A stretch of DNA of 64,000 bases, taken from assembly GCA_019918135.1 (NCBI GenBank), contig WBZZ01006266.1, positions 359,967-423,966 on the forward strand, in the 5' to 3' direction. A program made the translations under genes and the position numbers. A model generated the notes under the pieces. The model saw only the letters and a program-made list of their open reading frames with translations. It was not told the origin of the DNA and ran no database searches. Each line of letters opens with the position of its first letter. The stretch's first letter is position 1. This document shows positions 29,219 through 37,675 of the stretch, piece by piece. The stretch is from Paulinella micropora. Lineage: Eukaryota; Cercozoa; Imbricatea; Euglyphida; Paulinellidae.

Positions 29219-29219
29219 A
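29214..29219 (+). terminator. AATAAA overlapping a stop codon
   Basis: The TAA of the slipped frame of the gene at 28881 lies inside AATAAA. The next gene's ATG follows seven bases later. Confidence 0.45.
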
Positions 29220-29225
29220 GCGGCA

Positions 29226-29685
29226 ATGGCTGCTGCCATCAAGTCACTGGAGGCCTACAACGTAGGAGCAGTGCGAGAGGCCATGCTCTCTGCGGGCTCG
29301 AGATCGCCAGGATCTCGTACACTTGCACGGGCCCCAAAAAGCGCAACTCTACCTGGCGGTGTAGGTGCGCCTTCAAGCGGAATGCCCTGGGGCAGGCCAT
29401 GAAGCCCCGAGGGTATGCACCGTGCAACTTCGTGCAAGCCTGGTCGCCAGAAGGGGGGCACGACTTTGGTTCTCTCTTGTCGGTCTTGCGCTGGGAGTCG
29501 GCCAGGGGGATCCACTGTGGTTATGGTATCACATCCGCCTGGTACGCTCAGACTGGCCCGCCTCGCTCTCGGCTATCGTTGGCTCCTACTATCTCGCGGG
29601 GGGGCTGCACGCCGAACCCGTCCAGCCCGGTCCAGTCCATTGCAGTGGGCCGGAAAAAGAAGAAGAAGAAGAAGAAATTTGCTAG
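29226..29685 (+). pseudogene. Unknown small gene broken by two frame changes
   Basis: An ATG in good context (GGCAATGGC) opens AAAIKSLEAYNVGAV. From about 29285 the frame one base back carries protein-like sequence (LEIARISYTCTGPKKRN, YAPCNFVQAW). From about 29525 a further step back carries WYHIRLVRSDWPASLSAIVG, ending in an acidic tail at a TAG (29683-29685). An AATAAA follows at 29707-29712. Both steps are in the same direction. No domain is recognised. The gene lies between two AATAAA signals, which supports its being one unit. Confidence 0.4.
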
Positions 29686-29706
29686 AAAAGAAAACAGTGT
29701 ATTTTT

Positions 29707-29712
29707 AATAAA
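29707..29712 (+). terminator. AATAAA polyadenylation signal
   Basis: It lies 21 bases after the stop of the plus-strand gene ending at 29685. The complement of the same bases reads TTTATT, so it serves only the plus strand; the convergent gene at 29731 has ATTAAAAA on its own strand in the same stretch. Confidence 0.6.
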
Positions 29713-29730
29713 GGTCCAGGCTTTGACATC

Positions 29731-30435
29731 TCACCGCTTGTCCAGGCAGGACCCGTAGCTTACCGCGCCAGTGAAGAGCAGTTTTGTTGCTGCAGGAATT
29801 GTCCCCGTGACGGGGGTCGGCAGCGGGCCCAAGAACAACAGCTGCAGCTTGGGCAGGCGAGACTTCTGAAGGCCTAGCGTCGGCAAGCTCACCACGAGGT
29901 CAGACGAGGTCTGTCTGTTGTACGCAAGGCGCAGAGTCTCTAGGCGGGGGAACGTCGTTCGGGACACGAATTCGCACGCCTGGCGCAGCAGTGCCTTGTG
30001 GCCGGTTTCTATGCTTAGATCCACCAGCAGGCAGGTAGGGGGGTCGAGCGGGCCGCGGGCTTGCATGCACAGGTTTATTGAGAAACCAAAGTTATCGACA
30101 TCTCCGTCGCCGACTACCAACGAGCAAAGTTGTAGCTCTAGTTGCTTTTGCAGGCTTTTCAGCGGCCAGATGTCGTTCAACTGCCTCGATGATCTGTCTA
30201 TAATGATCTCCGCGATCCCGGGCGGGGGGCGCTGCGCGCCAGTGTCTGCCAAAAGCGGGTACAGCTGCGAAAGTGTCCAGCTCCTAACAAGCCCCGGCTC
30301 CGCGCCACAGAGCTCACGCAGCGCCGCTACATCCTCTCGTCTGTACAAGTAGTCGGCTATCAGCTGCCAAACAACCACAGGCAACAGCACCACGGGGCCG
30401 TGCCGCCGCTGCCTTTTTCTGCATCGTGCCGACAT
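29731..30435 (-). CDS. F-box-like protein with leucine-rich C-terminal part
   Basis: The 234-residue product starts with a basic stretch, then VVVWQLIADYLYRREDVAALRELC at about residues 20-44, which has the spacing of an F-box (a Skp1-binding helix trio). The remainder alternates leucine-rich strands (LRLAYNRQ, LVVSLPTLGL, LPKLQLLFLG), as in leucine-rich repeats. F-box plus leucine-rich repeats is the usual layout of SCF ubiquitin ligase substrate adaptors, which large viruses often encode. The match is by pattern only and the F-box proline is weak. A TATA-like box lies about 57 bases upstream on the same strand. Confidence 0.5.
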   Translation of the reverse strand: MSARCRKRQRRHGPVVLLPVVVWQLIADYLYRREDVAALRELCGAEPGLVRSWTLSQLYPLLADTGAQRPPPGIAEIIIDRSSRQLNDIWPLKSLQKQLELQLCSLVVGDGDVDNFGFSINLCMQARGPLDPPTCLLVDLSIETGHKALLRQACEFVSRTTFPRLETLRLAYNRQTSSDLVVSLPTLGLQKSRLPKLQLLFLGPLPTPVTGTIPAATKLLFTGAVSYGSCLDKR

Positions 30436-30491
30436 GCAGTGACTACAACTGGGCTTTTTTGGGGGGGGAGGGGTGGAGAAGGAGGGGGAAA

Positions 30492-30502
30492 TTTTATAAA
30501 AG
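30492..30502 (-). promoter_or_regulatory. TATA-like box for the F-box-like gene
   Basis: The minus strand reads CCTTTTATAAAAT here, 57-67 bases before the ATG at 30435. The core is nearly palindromic, so it could also serve plus-strand transcription toward 30703. Confidence 0.4.
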
Positions 30503-30702
30503 GAGGGGAGAGAGAGAGGGGGGGGGGGGGAGGGCCTTAGCTATCGCCTCTCCCTCTCTCCTCTCTTTCTCGCTCTCTCTCTCTCTCCCTTCTCCCCCTT
30601 CTCTCCCCTCCTGCGCCGATGCCCGCGGAAAAGGAGGCAGGGCAATGACTAAAATTTGTACAGGCGCGGAGCTCTAATTATTCGCAGTAGCTCGGCGTTT
30701 CG

Positions 30703-30939
30703 ATGTCTCTCTCCGCAAATGACAGCTCAGGCAAGCCGCCCCGCTCCGAGCCTTTGTCCTGCGCGGCAAGTCTACGGATCGATAGCCTGCGGGTCGATAG
30801 CTTGATGCGAGGCGGCGTCGGGGACGCTGCCAATGGCAGCCTTATGAGTGGGCGATGCTCAGAGACGGGCAGGACGGACACAAAACCTAATGCCCACCCT
30901 ACAAAAGGCCGCGAGCTGCACCGCCACGGGGCAGCCTAA
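30703..30939 (+). CDS. Short ORF, uncertain
   Basis: A 78-codon frame from an ATG follows the shared TATA-like box at 30492. It has an internal near-repeat (RIDSLRVDSL) but no recognised domain, and it could be chance in GC-rich DNA. Confidence 0.25.
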   Translation: MSLSANDSSGKPPRSEPLSCAASLRIDSLRVDSLMRGGVGDAANGSLMSGRCSETGRTDTKPNAHPTKGRELHRHGAA

Positions 30940-30974
30940 CATTTTTTTTAAAGGCAGGGCGTTCGTTGGGGGAT

Positions 30975-31925
30975 CTAATCTATACTTTGTTTCTTCTGTT
31001 TAATAAAAGAAAAAGGAATTAGCAGTACAGCACCTGCCCCAATCTTGATGCGTTCTCTGACCCGCCACTCTAAATTGTTGTTCGTCCTTTCTTGGTCGGA
31101 AGCGTACAGCCTCGCTTCGAGTACTTTTATGCTTGGATTTCCGGGGCTCCACACATGAAGCGAGGGTTCGGCGATTATTCCTCGTCCGTCGTAGCTTACC
31201 TTAACTTTAACCGACGCCCTCCAGCTGCCACCGATCCGGGGGTTGCGGAAAACGCAATGACGAAACCGCACTAAGGGCCTGCTCCATTTGCTGCGTTGTT
31301 GGTGGCGTGCGGGCAAGGTGTATTCCGTGGCTAGGCGGGCCTTAAAAAAAAGAGCAAGCGGCTGCCCACGCTGTCGCAGCGTAGCCAACGAGCCTTGTGT
31401 TCCCAGCAACAAACAAAAACGCTCTTGCCATGAATCCAGGCGGATGGCGACCGCGCGCCTAAATTTCACCCATTGTTCAAACTCCCGGCGCGCTGCGCTG
31501 GGGGTGGTGTGCACATCGCAACCGGACCCTAACACTTCAAAACGCAGCCGCACAAATCTTGGTAGCTCGCGCTGCTTAAACAGAATCTCCAGCTCGCTGA
31601 GGCGCTTGATGGACTGCAACAGCTCCTTGCCCCCCACGTCTACCACGATCACTTCAAAGTCCTGCTCGAATTGTGCTAGAAAGGCTCTAGGCTGCTCCAG
31701 CGCGGGGGATTTTGCTTTGCACTCAGGAATATGCCAGCTGTGCCCCTCGGTTTCCTCCGCGCCCATAACTGCACGAGCCAGCGCTGGCAAGCAGCGATCC
31801 GCAAGCCCCTGCGTGGCCACTACCACATGAATCTTGATGCTAGCGGGGCTGCGCTCACAGCACTTCTTGGACGGCGGCGGAGCCAGCGCGGCCAGACCGT
31901 CGCCTGAATCTCGGCGCCGTCGCAT
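30975..31925 (-). CDS. Unknown 316-residue protein
   Basis: I do not recognise it. From the ATG at 31925 it begins with a basic stretch, then strands and helices of globular type: IKIHVVVATQGLADRCLPAL, FEVIVVDVGGKELLQSIKRL, RFVRLRFEVLGSG. The VVVATQ...VIVVDVGG layout suggests an alpha/beta fold. The longer open frame to 32465 runs through G and C tracts and is not credible, so I start at 31925. The stop lies next to an A/T-rich end with TTTTATTAAAC on the coding strand, which may be the 3' signal. Confidence 0.6.
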   Translation of the reverse strand: MRRRRDSGDGLAALAPPPSKKCCERSPASIKIHVVVATQGLADRCLPALARAVMGAEETEGHSWHIPECKAKSPALEQPRAFLAQFEQDFEVIVVDVGGKELLQSIKRLSELEILFKQRELPRFVRLRFEVLGSGCDVHTTPSAARREFEQWVKFRRAVAIRLDSWQERFCLLLGTQGSLATLRQRGQPLALFFKARLATEYTLPARHQQRSKWSRPLVRFRHCVFRNPRIGGSWRASVKVKVSYDGRGIIAEPSLHVWSPGNPSIKVLEARLYASDQERTNNNLEWRVRERIKIGAGAVLLIPFSFIKQKKQSID

Positions 31926-32275
31926 GTGCTGCAAAAAACACAAATGATTCTGCCAGCGCCATGGACAGAAGAAAGAGGCGGGTTGCGGGGGCAAAGGGGG
32001 AGGAGGGGAGGACAGAAAACAGCCCCCCCCCCCCCCCCTCTTCCAGGGGGGGGGCGCCCCTTTCCTCCACGGCGCCCCCCCCCCCTTTCCCTCTCTCATT
32101 AAAATTTTGTCTTGCGCCTCCCCTTTCCTTTTTTTGAGCCCCCTGAGCCCGGGGGGCTCAAAGAGCTTCCCCCCCCCCCTCCTCCCCCCATTTTGTTTGG
32201 GCCCGAATTTTGAAGGGTTGAGGAGGCGGGGGGGGGGGGGGGCGCCCCCCCCCCCCCCCCTTCTCCCTTGTCGAT

Positions 32276-32370
32276 ACTTTGTACTTAACAAATTTCTTGT
32301 ACACCGGCGACGCGTGCCCCTGCTCTCTTCCCTCCTTTTCTCGTTCCCTGTTCTCAGGCTCGTCGCCGCC
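32276..32370 (+). promoter_or_regulatory. Leader related to the second repeat family, with pyrimidine tract and CAG
   Basis: TTTGTACTTAACAAATTTCT and CACCGGCGACGCGTGCCCCTG match the repeats at 6580-7075. They are followed by a 40-base pyrimidine tract, TTCTCAG and a perfect Kozak context (GCCGCCATGG). The tract plus CAG resembles a 3' splice site, so the leader may contain an intron; alternatively it is a pyrimidine-rich promoter. Confidence 0.45.
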
Positions 32371-33291
32371 ATGGCGCAAGACAGTACCCATCGCCAACTA
32401 TACGCCTGGGCCAGGGAATTTACTGCCTCAGACAGGACTATGCACGTGCATGGCCAGGGCGACACTGAACGTTGGGATAAACTTAATGTATTTTTTAGTT
32501 CCAGCAGGGGTACAGCACAAGCGTTTGCGCAGGACGAAGACCTGGTACTCTGCGCAGCCGTCCTGCAGGCGACCTATCAAAACTTTGAGGGGGGTCGTAG
32601 CTACACACGCACGGAGCATAAGAGGTTGGCTACCGGCGCCGGACTCACGCAGTCGACCCCAGCCCGGTCAGGGCGGGGCACGTTGCCGCCCCCCCGAGTG
32701 CCGCATACGGCCGCCGCAGCCGCGGCGGCACCTGACCTTTGGGACCAGTATGTACAAGCTTTGTGTGACTTTATCCAGCGACAAGAGCAATTCAAGCCTA
32801 CCCCGGCGGCACCCGGGACTGAGACCTACTGGGATACGCTTGCCAGGGCACAAAGAGAAACAGTCTGTCAGAAATGCAAACGTCGTCGCCTGTCTTGCCA
32901 ACACAAACCCGCGGCGACACTACACGAACGCCTCCCTGGGGACACAGAAGCGTTCCGCGCTGCCCAAGTGCTGTATTGGTTGTATGCGCCCGCGGGTGGG
33001 CGGCCTGGCTTAGTCGCTGCCGAGGGCGCGAAAAACTCGAACAACCTAGATCACCAGAACTTGTTTAAGTTTATCCAAAACGCAAGAAACGATTCGGTCC
33101 TAGGCGACGAGGACCAAGTTAGGTGTTGGGGGATAGTTCTAAGGGCCAAGAAAAGAATTCGAACAGGTGTGTACAACTTGGAAACGTTTCAAAAAGACGA
33201 CGAAACGTTTGCTGCTGCTATGACTCTGTACTTAACACACCTCTCGTCCGAAGCGGCTGGTAGTGAAGTTCATAAGCCAGCCAGGCGTTAA
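32371..33291 (+). CDS. Unknown 306-residue protein with a Cys/His cluster
   Basis: The start at 32371 has a perfect Kozak context. The product has two helical regions separated by an Ala/Pro-rich linker and a putative zinc site near residues 166-182 (CQKCKRRRLSCQHK). The first and last parts look related: FFSSSRGTAQAFAQDEDLVLCAAVLQATY and IQNARNDSVLGDEDQVRCWGIVL-like segments have similar spacing, suggesting an internal duplication of a helical domain. Function unknown. Its stop overlaps the stop of the minus-strand fragment at 33288. Confidence 0.65.
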   Translation: MAQDSTHRQLYAWAREFTASDRTMHVHGQGDTERWDKLNVFFSSSRGTAQAFAQDEDLVLCAAVLQATYQNFEGGRSYTRTEHKRLATGAGLTQSTPARSGRGTLPPPRVPHTAAAAAAAPDLWDQYVQALCDFIQRQEQFKPTPAAPGTETYWDTLARAQRETVCQKCKRRRLSCQHKPAATLHERLPGDTEAFRAAQVLYWLYAPAGGRPGLVAAEGAKNSNNLDHQNLFKFIQNARNDSVLGDEDQVRCWGIVLRAKKRIRTGVYNLETFQKDDETFAAAMTLYLTHLSSEAAGSEVHKPARR

Positions 33292-33470
33292 AGCGTTTGG
33301 GCTGTCGCTGAGATTTTTTTCGGCTTGTTGCAGTTTACGCATAACGGAGGAGGGTCAACGCGTAACTCTTCGATGCGAAAAAGCTGCGTGTCTCTGGTTT
33401 GAAACAGCTCCTTCACGGTGTCTAGTAGCTTTATCTCGAACTTTTCCACTCGGAAATGACTTGGCCAGCG
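33288..33470 (-). pseudogene. Orphan coding fragment with a CxxC site, no start codon
   Basis: The minus-strand frame is open for 60 residues with protein-like composition (FRVEKFEIKLLDTVKELF, then LCVNCNKPKK near the end) and stops at the complement of 33288-33290. A TAG closes the frame upstream (complement of 33471-33473). An ATG near 33528 in another frame leads to a T9 tract on this strand (A9 at 33487-33495), so slippage or an indel there could explain the break. Its stop overlaps the convergent gene ending at 33291. Confidence 0.4.
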
Positions 33471-33580
33471 CTAGTATTTTTATCCGGCTACATGCAAAAA
33501 AAAAGAATCTTTCCCGTACGCAACCTCATGCCTGTTCTTCTCTCTATCCGTTTATGTTTATACTATGACGGGATAGAGCT

Positions 33581-33586
33581 TTTATT
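33581..33586 (-). terminator. AATAAA signal, minus strand
   Basis: It lies 65 bases after the stop of the minus-strand membrane protein gene (33651) and fits a polyadenylation signal. Confidence 0.6.
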
Positions 33587-33650
33587 AAAACATTTCTCTA
33601 GGGGGAGAAGGGGGCGTCTAAGAACAGGGGAGCGGGATAGGACAAGGGGC

Positions 33651-36600
33651 TCAATTTCTGTCCACCCAGGGATCATTTAGGCAGGCCTCGCGTGTTCGGG
33701 GGTTGTTGCTGCTGGCGAAGCTCTCTGGGCCGTAGCTCTGGCAGGCGAGCAGGGGCAGCTGCGCAAACGTGAAATACCCAGACTGCACGAAATCCTGGCA
33801 ATTCTCCAAGAGTAACGCAGGTACGTTCCAGGCGCTGAGGTCTTGATTGAAGGAGCAGGCACCGCCGAAGAGGTAGCGGTTGTTTCCAAAGTAATTGTCT
33901 CCCGGCACTAGCGCAGAGACGTTCCAGCCGCTCAGCGGTTGATTGAAGGTCCTGGCATACTCAAAGATGCTGGTCAATTGTGTGACGCGCGACATGTCCC
34001 AGCCGTTCAACGGCTGGTTGAAGTCGCGCGTGCCGGAGAAAGCCAGGGTCGCGTACTGCAGGCTGCGGGTGTCCCAGGCGTTCAGCGGCTGATTGAAGTC
34101 GCGGGCGCTATAGAAGACTCCGGCCAAGGTTTGTACTGCCGAGGTGTCCAGCGCGCTCACGTCCGAGTTGAAAGCGCGCGTGCCCCGGAAAGCATTGCGA
34201 AGCGAGGTCGCGCCCGTTGTGTTCCAGTACAGCGGCTGATTGAAGGAGCGCGAACCCCACAGGATGCCCTCGAGGCTGCCCCGCAGGTTGGCGCCGAGGT
34301 AGCTCAGGTCGCCCGTGAGGCTCTCCAGGGCCTGGAACAGGTAGCTGAAGTCGTCGACGTGCTGCAGGGCGTTGGTGCCTACCGTGGGCGCCAGGTACGT
34401 CAAAGACTTCCGACCAGTCCCACCTCCTGGGCCAGTGTGGAACAAGCCGTTATACCAGCGCCGCTCTGGCAAGCTGGGGTACCAGGACGAACCCCTGGTC
34501 GTGACGCTGACCTGGCCCCACGAGTACACAGCCTGTAGCCTGACGCGGTCGTCGGTAAAACTCAGCAGCCCCTCCAGCACGCCCCGGATGCGCAGAGTGC
34601 GCTTGTCGGACGTAATAGAGCACGGAGTGGGCGTGGTGCAGCTGGCGACGCCCGGTGCCTGGCTGCAATTCACGAAGCCATCGCCCGTGCCAAAGTCTGC
34701 TTGGAAGTCGTGCGTGCCCACGGTTAGGTTGTTGCGCCCTGGCACGCTGGGGTCCAGGTAAACTACCCCAACCGAAATCCCCGAGCACCTGTAACGGAGG
34801 ACGAAGTCCTGGTCGCAGGCCAAGCCCGACAGCCGCTGCCGCCGCGTGCCCTGCAGGGCCTGCACGCAGCCGAGCTGCGTGTAGTCGGCGGGTGCCGACT
34901 GCAGCCAGACCGACAGGTCGTGGCTGTAGCGCGAGGCGCCACGTAGCAGCAGGCGGTAGTCGAGCAGCTGTGACGCGTCCCAGCCGCGCAGGTCGCCGTC
35001 GAAGCCCACCGCGTCCGCAAAAGCAGCCGTCAGGTTGACGAGCGAGCTGGTGCGCCAGCCCTCGATTCCAGCAAAGCTGCCGTTGGTGGCGGCAAAGGCA
35101 AACAACATGTCTTGCGCCGACGACACGTCCCAGCTCGACAGTCCGAGCGGCTCCAGCAAGAACGACTCGGCGAACACGTAGCTCAGGTCCTGTACCTGCC
35201 GCGTGTCGAGCGCCGACACGTCGAGCGGGCCGGCCAGCGCGTCCAGCCCGCTGAAGGAGCGGTACAGAGAAGTCAGTCCGGGGCTGGCAGGCAGTGGCGC
35301 CATGTGCGCCAGCGCCGCCAGGTTCTGCAGGTGCCGCCCCGCCGTCGCGTGCAGCTCGATCTCGCCCCAGGCATAGATGGCCGTCAACACTGCGTCGGGG
35401 TCCTCCCCTGGCTGCTGTTCGCCGCCGCCGCAACTGCAGCAGACGCTGGCCGCGTTCTGGCCCAGCGGGCCCCAGGAGCCCAAGTACCATGAGCACATAT
35501 TGTTATTGTTTTGAATGGAGCTCCAGGACGTAAAGACCCTGGCTTTCTCCCCCGCGTATTGCAAGCAAGTGTTATCCCAACCGTCTGCCCAGGCGCCCGC
35601 GTACGCATCACGACAAACCGTCGTAGGCGCATACAGCATGCTCCAGCCCAAGGCAGGCCCCGCCAGGCTCACATTGTACTCTCCCGCCGACGCGTACACG
35701 TGGCGGCAGAGCGAGCCATTGTTGTAGCACTGCTCGGGCAACGAGCCGTCGCCCCAGTCCACCTCGAACTGGGGCAACGAGCCGTCGCCCCAGTTCACCT
35801 CGAACACCGCGGGTTGCTGTTGCTGCACACCCCGCCGGCGCCGTGCCTGAGCCCCGCCCAGCGGTAGCTGGTATATTCCGCCGGCCGCACTGACGTTGAC
35901 CACCAGCAGGGCGGGACCCTTGGGGCTCGGTGAACTTGACACGGACACCGACGCCGAGCTGGACACAGACGCCGAGCTGGACACAGACTCCGAGCTGGAC
36001 ACAGACTCCGAGCTGGACACGGACACTGAGCTGGACACGGACGCCGAGCTGGACACGGACGCCGAGCTGGACACCGACACCGAGCCCGACATGGTCGTCG
36101 AGCCGGACACGGTCACCGAGCCGGACACGGTCACCGAGCTGGACACGGACACTGAGCTGGATACGGAAGCCGAGCCTGACGGGGCCGCGGGGGCCAGGTT
36201 CGTGGGCTGTAACAACTGGAAAGTGGCACCGTCTGGTACCTTGGTTTTTCCATTCGTTTCAAGAAGCTTGCTCATTCGGATCTCGTTGTTGTGTGGGCTA
36301 GCGTATGTATAGTTCCTAGCCTGGGTATTGGGCTGCTGCAACAAAATACACGTCCCGTAGATTGAGTAGTTGCGTTCTTCGTAAGCAATCCACCAACCAA
36401 GAGTTGGATAATTTGTGCTGAAGTCGGTGATTTTCTTCATCCCCAGACACTCTCGGCAGTTTGGGTTTTCAGTGGTTGGCGCAATCCCGTAGATATTGCT
36501 GCTTGTATTGTAATTGTACAAGAGCATATGGAAGCCGATCTTGTTGTCAATGAGTCCTTCCTGCTCAAAAGACGGCTTTTGGAATGAGGTGCAAGTACTG

Positions 36601-36971
36601 GAAATCGAGGCGTTGAAAAGTCCAAAGGTCTGCAAGGTAGCGTTTTCGGCGCTGCATTCTTGCAACCGCAGCTCCAGCCAGGCGGGCGCCGACAAGTTAC
36701 CCTCCGGGGCTGGCACCACGCTCACACACTTTTGAGAGCTCGCGTCATACAACAGGACAGCACCCGCCAAGCGGGTTAGGTTGGGCCCCAAGTACTCTGG
36801 CTCCGACCAGTTGGCAGCACATTCCACCTGGTCTCGCGATTTAGACTGCCTGGAGCCCTTGGTCGTGACTACGAGCGCGATGGTTAATATAAGACCTGCG
36901 ATAACGGCTGCTATGCAAACCCACTGATAAAGGCGAGGTTTTCTGACGCTCATTGGCGAACACTCTTTCAT
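33651..36971 (-). CDS. Type II membrane surface protein with PKD domains, a Cys-rich CGGG-type domain and BspA-like repeats
   Basis: The 1106-residue protein has a membrane segment at residues about 17-36 (CIAAVIAGLILTIALVV) after a short basic tail, so the bulk lies outside. Next comes a glycosylated domain with a lectin-like GAVLLYDASSQKCVSV stretch (about 50-260) and a Ser/Val linker (about 268-350). A PKD domain follows (FEVDWGDGS, then HVYASAGEYNVSL), then a six-Cys domain ending in CCSCGGG and DUF285/BspA-like repeats (LSSWDVSSAQDM type). A second PKD-like part and more BspA-like repeats end the protein. Such proteins bind cell surfaces or form coat fibrils; the role is inferred. A 36-base unit in the first PKD is doubled (35736-35807). 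The frame is intact. The domain style matches the protein at 9676. Confidence 0.85.
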   Translation of the reverse strand: MKECSPMSVRKPRLYQWVCIAAVIAGLILTIALVVTTKGSRQSKSRDQVECAANWSEPEYLGPNLTRLAGAVLLYDASSQKCVSVVPAPEGNLSAPAWLELRLQECSAENATLQTFGLFNASISSTCTSFQKPSFEQEGLIDNKIGFHMLLYNYNTSSNIYGIAPTTENPNCRECLGMKKITDFSTNYPTLGWWIAYEERNYSIYGTCILLQQPNTQARNYTYASPHNNEIRMSKLLETNGKTKVPDGATFQLLQPTNLAPAAPSGSASVSSSVSVSSSVTVSGSVTVSGSTTMSGSVSVSSSASVSSSASVSSSVSVSSSESVSSSESVSSSASVSSSASVSVSSSPSPKGPALLVVNVSAAGGIYQLPLGGAQARRRRGVQQQQPAVFEVNWGDGSLPQFEVDWGDGSLPEQCYNNGSLCRHVYASAGEYNVSLAGPALGWSMLYAPTTVCRDAYAGAWADGWDNTCLQYAGEKARVFTSWSSIQNNNNMCSWYLGSWGPLGQNAASVCCSCGGGEQQPGEDPDAVLTAIYAWGEIELHATAGRHLQNLAALAHMAPLPASPGLTSLYRSFSGLDALAGPLDVSALDTRQVQDLSYVFAESFLLEPLGLSSWDVSSAQDMLFAFAATNGSFAGIEGWRTSSLVNLTAAFADAVGFDGDLRGWDASQLLDYRLLLRGASRYSHDLSVWLQSAPADYTQLGCVQALQGTRRQRLSGLACDQDFVLRYRCSGISVGVVYLDPSVPGRNNLTVGTHDFQADFGTGDGFVNCSQAPGVASCTTPTPCSITSDKRTLRIRGVLEGLLSFTDDRVRLQAVYSWGQVSVTTRGSSWYPSLPERRWYNGLFHTGPGGGTGRKSLTYLAPTVGTNALQHVDDFSYLFQALESLTGDLSYLGANLRGSLEGILWGSRSFNQPLYWNTTGATSLRNAFRGTRAFNSDVSALDTSAVQTLAGVFYSARDFNQPLNAWDTRSLQYATLAFSGTRDFNQPLNGWDMSRVTQLTSIFEYARTFNQPLSGWNVSALVPGDNYFGNNRYLFGGACSFNQDLSAWNVPALLLENCQDFVQSGYFTFAQLPLLACQSYGPESFASSNNPRTREACLNDPWVDRN
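35736..35807. repeat. 36-bp tandem duplication inside the PKD coding region
   Basis: Two copies of a 36-base unit differ at one or two bases and code for the WGDGSLP strand twice. The unit length keeps the reading frame. Confidence 0.85.
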
Positions 36972-37153
36972 TTTCCTTCGGGGTTTCGGGCGCAGTTACT
37001 TGGTATTTTGCATACAATACAATACGATGTTAGCTGGCTTTTGATTGTTCCGCCTCCCCCGGGGAGCTTGGGGGAGGAAAAAGAAGAGGGACAGGGCGAG
37101 GGGGGAGGGGGTTGCAGGAAAAAAAGAAAGGAACAACAATAGCTTCAAAACGT

Positions 37154-37159
37154 TTTATT
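37154..37159 (-). terminator. AATAAA signal, minus strand
   Basis: Lies just after the end of the deleted surface-protein copy (37183) on the same strand, at the place expected for a polyadenylation signal. Confidence 0.5.
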
Positions 37160-37182
37160 AACAGCGCGACAAAGCCCTCTTT

Positions 37183-37675
37183 CTAAACCCCAGGGCGTTG
37201 GTGCCTACCGTTGTGCCAGGAGCGCGCTGGCAAGCTGGGGTACCAGGACGAACCCCTGGCCGTGACGCTGACCTGGCCCCACGAGTACACAGCCTGTAGC
37301 CTGACACGGTCGTCGGTAAAACTCAGCAGCCCTTCCAGCACGCCTCGGATGCGCAGGGTGCGCCCGTCGTCGCGCGTGCCCACGGTTAAATTGTTGCGTC
37401 CTGGCACGCCGGGGTCCAGGTTAACTACCCCAACCGAAATCCCCGAGCACCTGTAACGGAGGACGAAGTCCTGGTCGCGTACAGCATGCTCCAACCCAAG
37501 GCAGGCCCCGCCAGGCTCACGCTGTACTCCCCGGCCGACGCGTACACGTGGCGACAGAGTGAGCCATTGTTGTAACACTGCTCGCGCGGCGAGCCGTCCC
37601 CCCAGTCCACCTTGAACTCTGCGGGTTGCTGTTCTTGTTGTTGCTGCACCCCCCGGCGGCGGCGCTGCGCCTGAG
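37183..37675 (-). pseudogene. Deleted copy of the PKD/BspA surface protein gene
   Basis: The sequence repeats two separate parts of the gene at 33651-36971: the end of the Arg/Gln stretch with the first PKD, then (after about 37475) the second PKD-like part from FVLRYRCSGISVG on. Over 800 bases with the Cys-rich domain and first BspA-like repeats are missing at the join near 37475, and the reading frame changes there. The second part stops at 37183 after HNGRHQRPGV. At the other edge, near 37672, the similarity ends abruptly and another gene begins on the plus strand. Confidence 0.75.
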
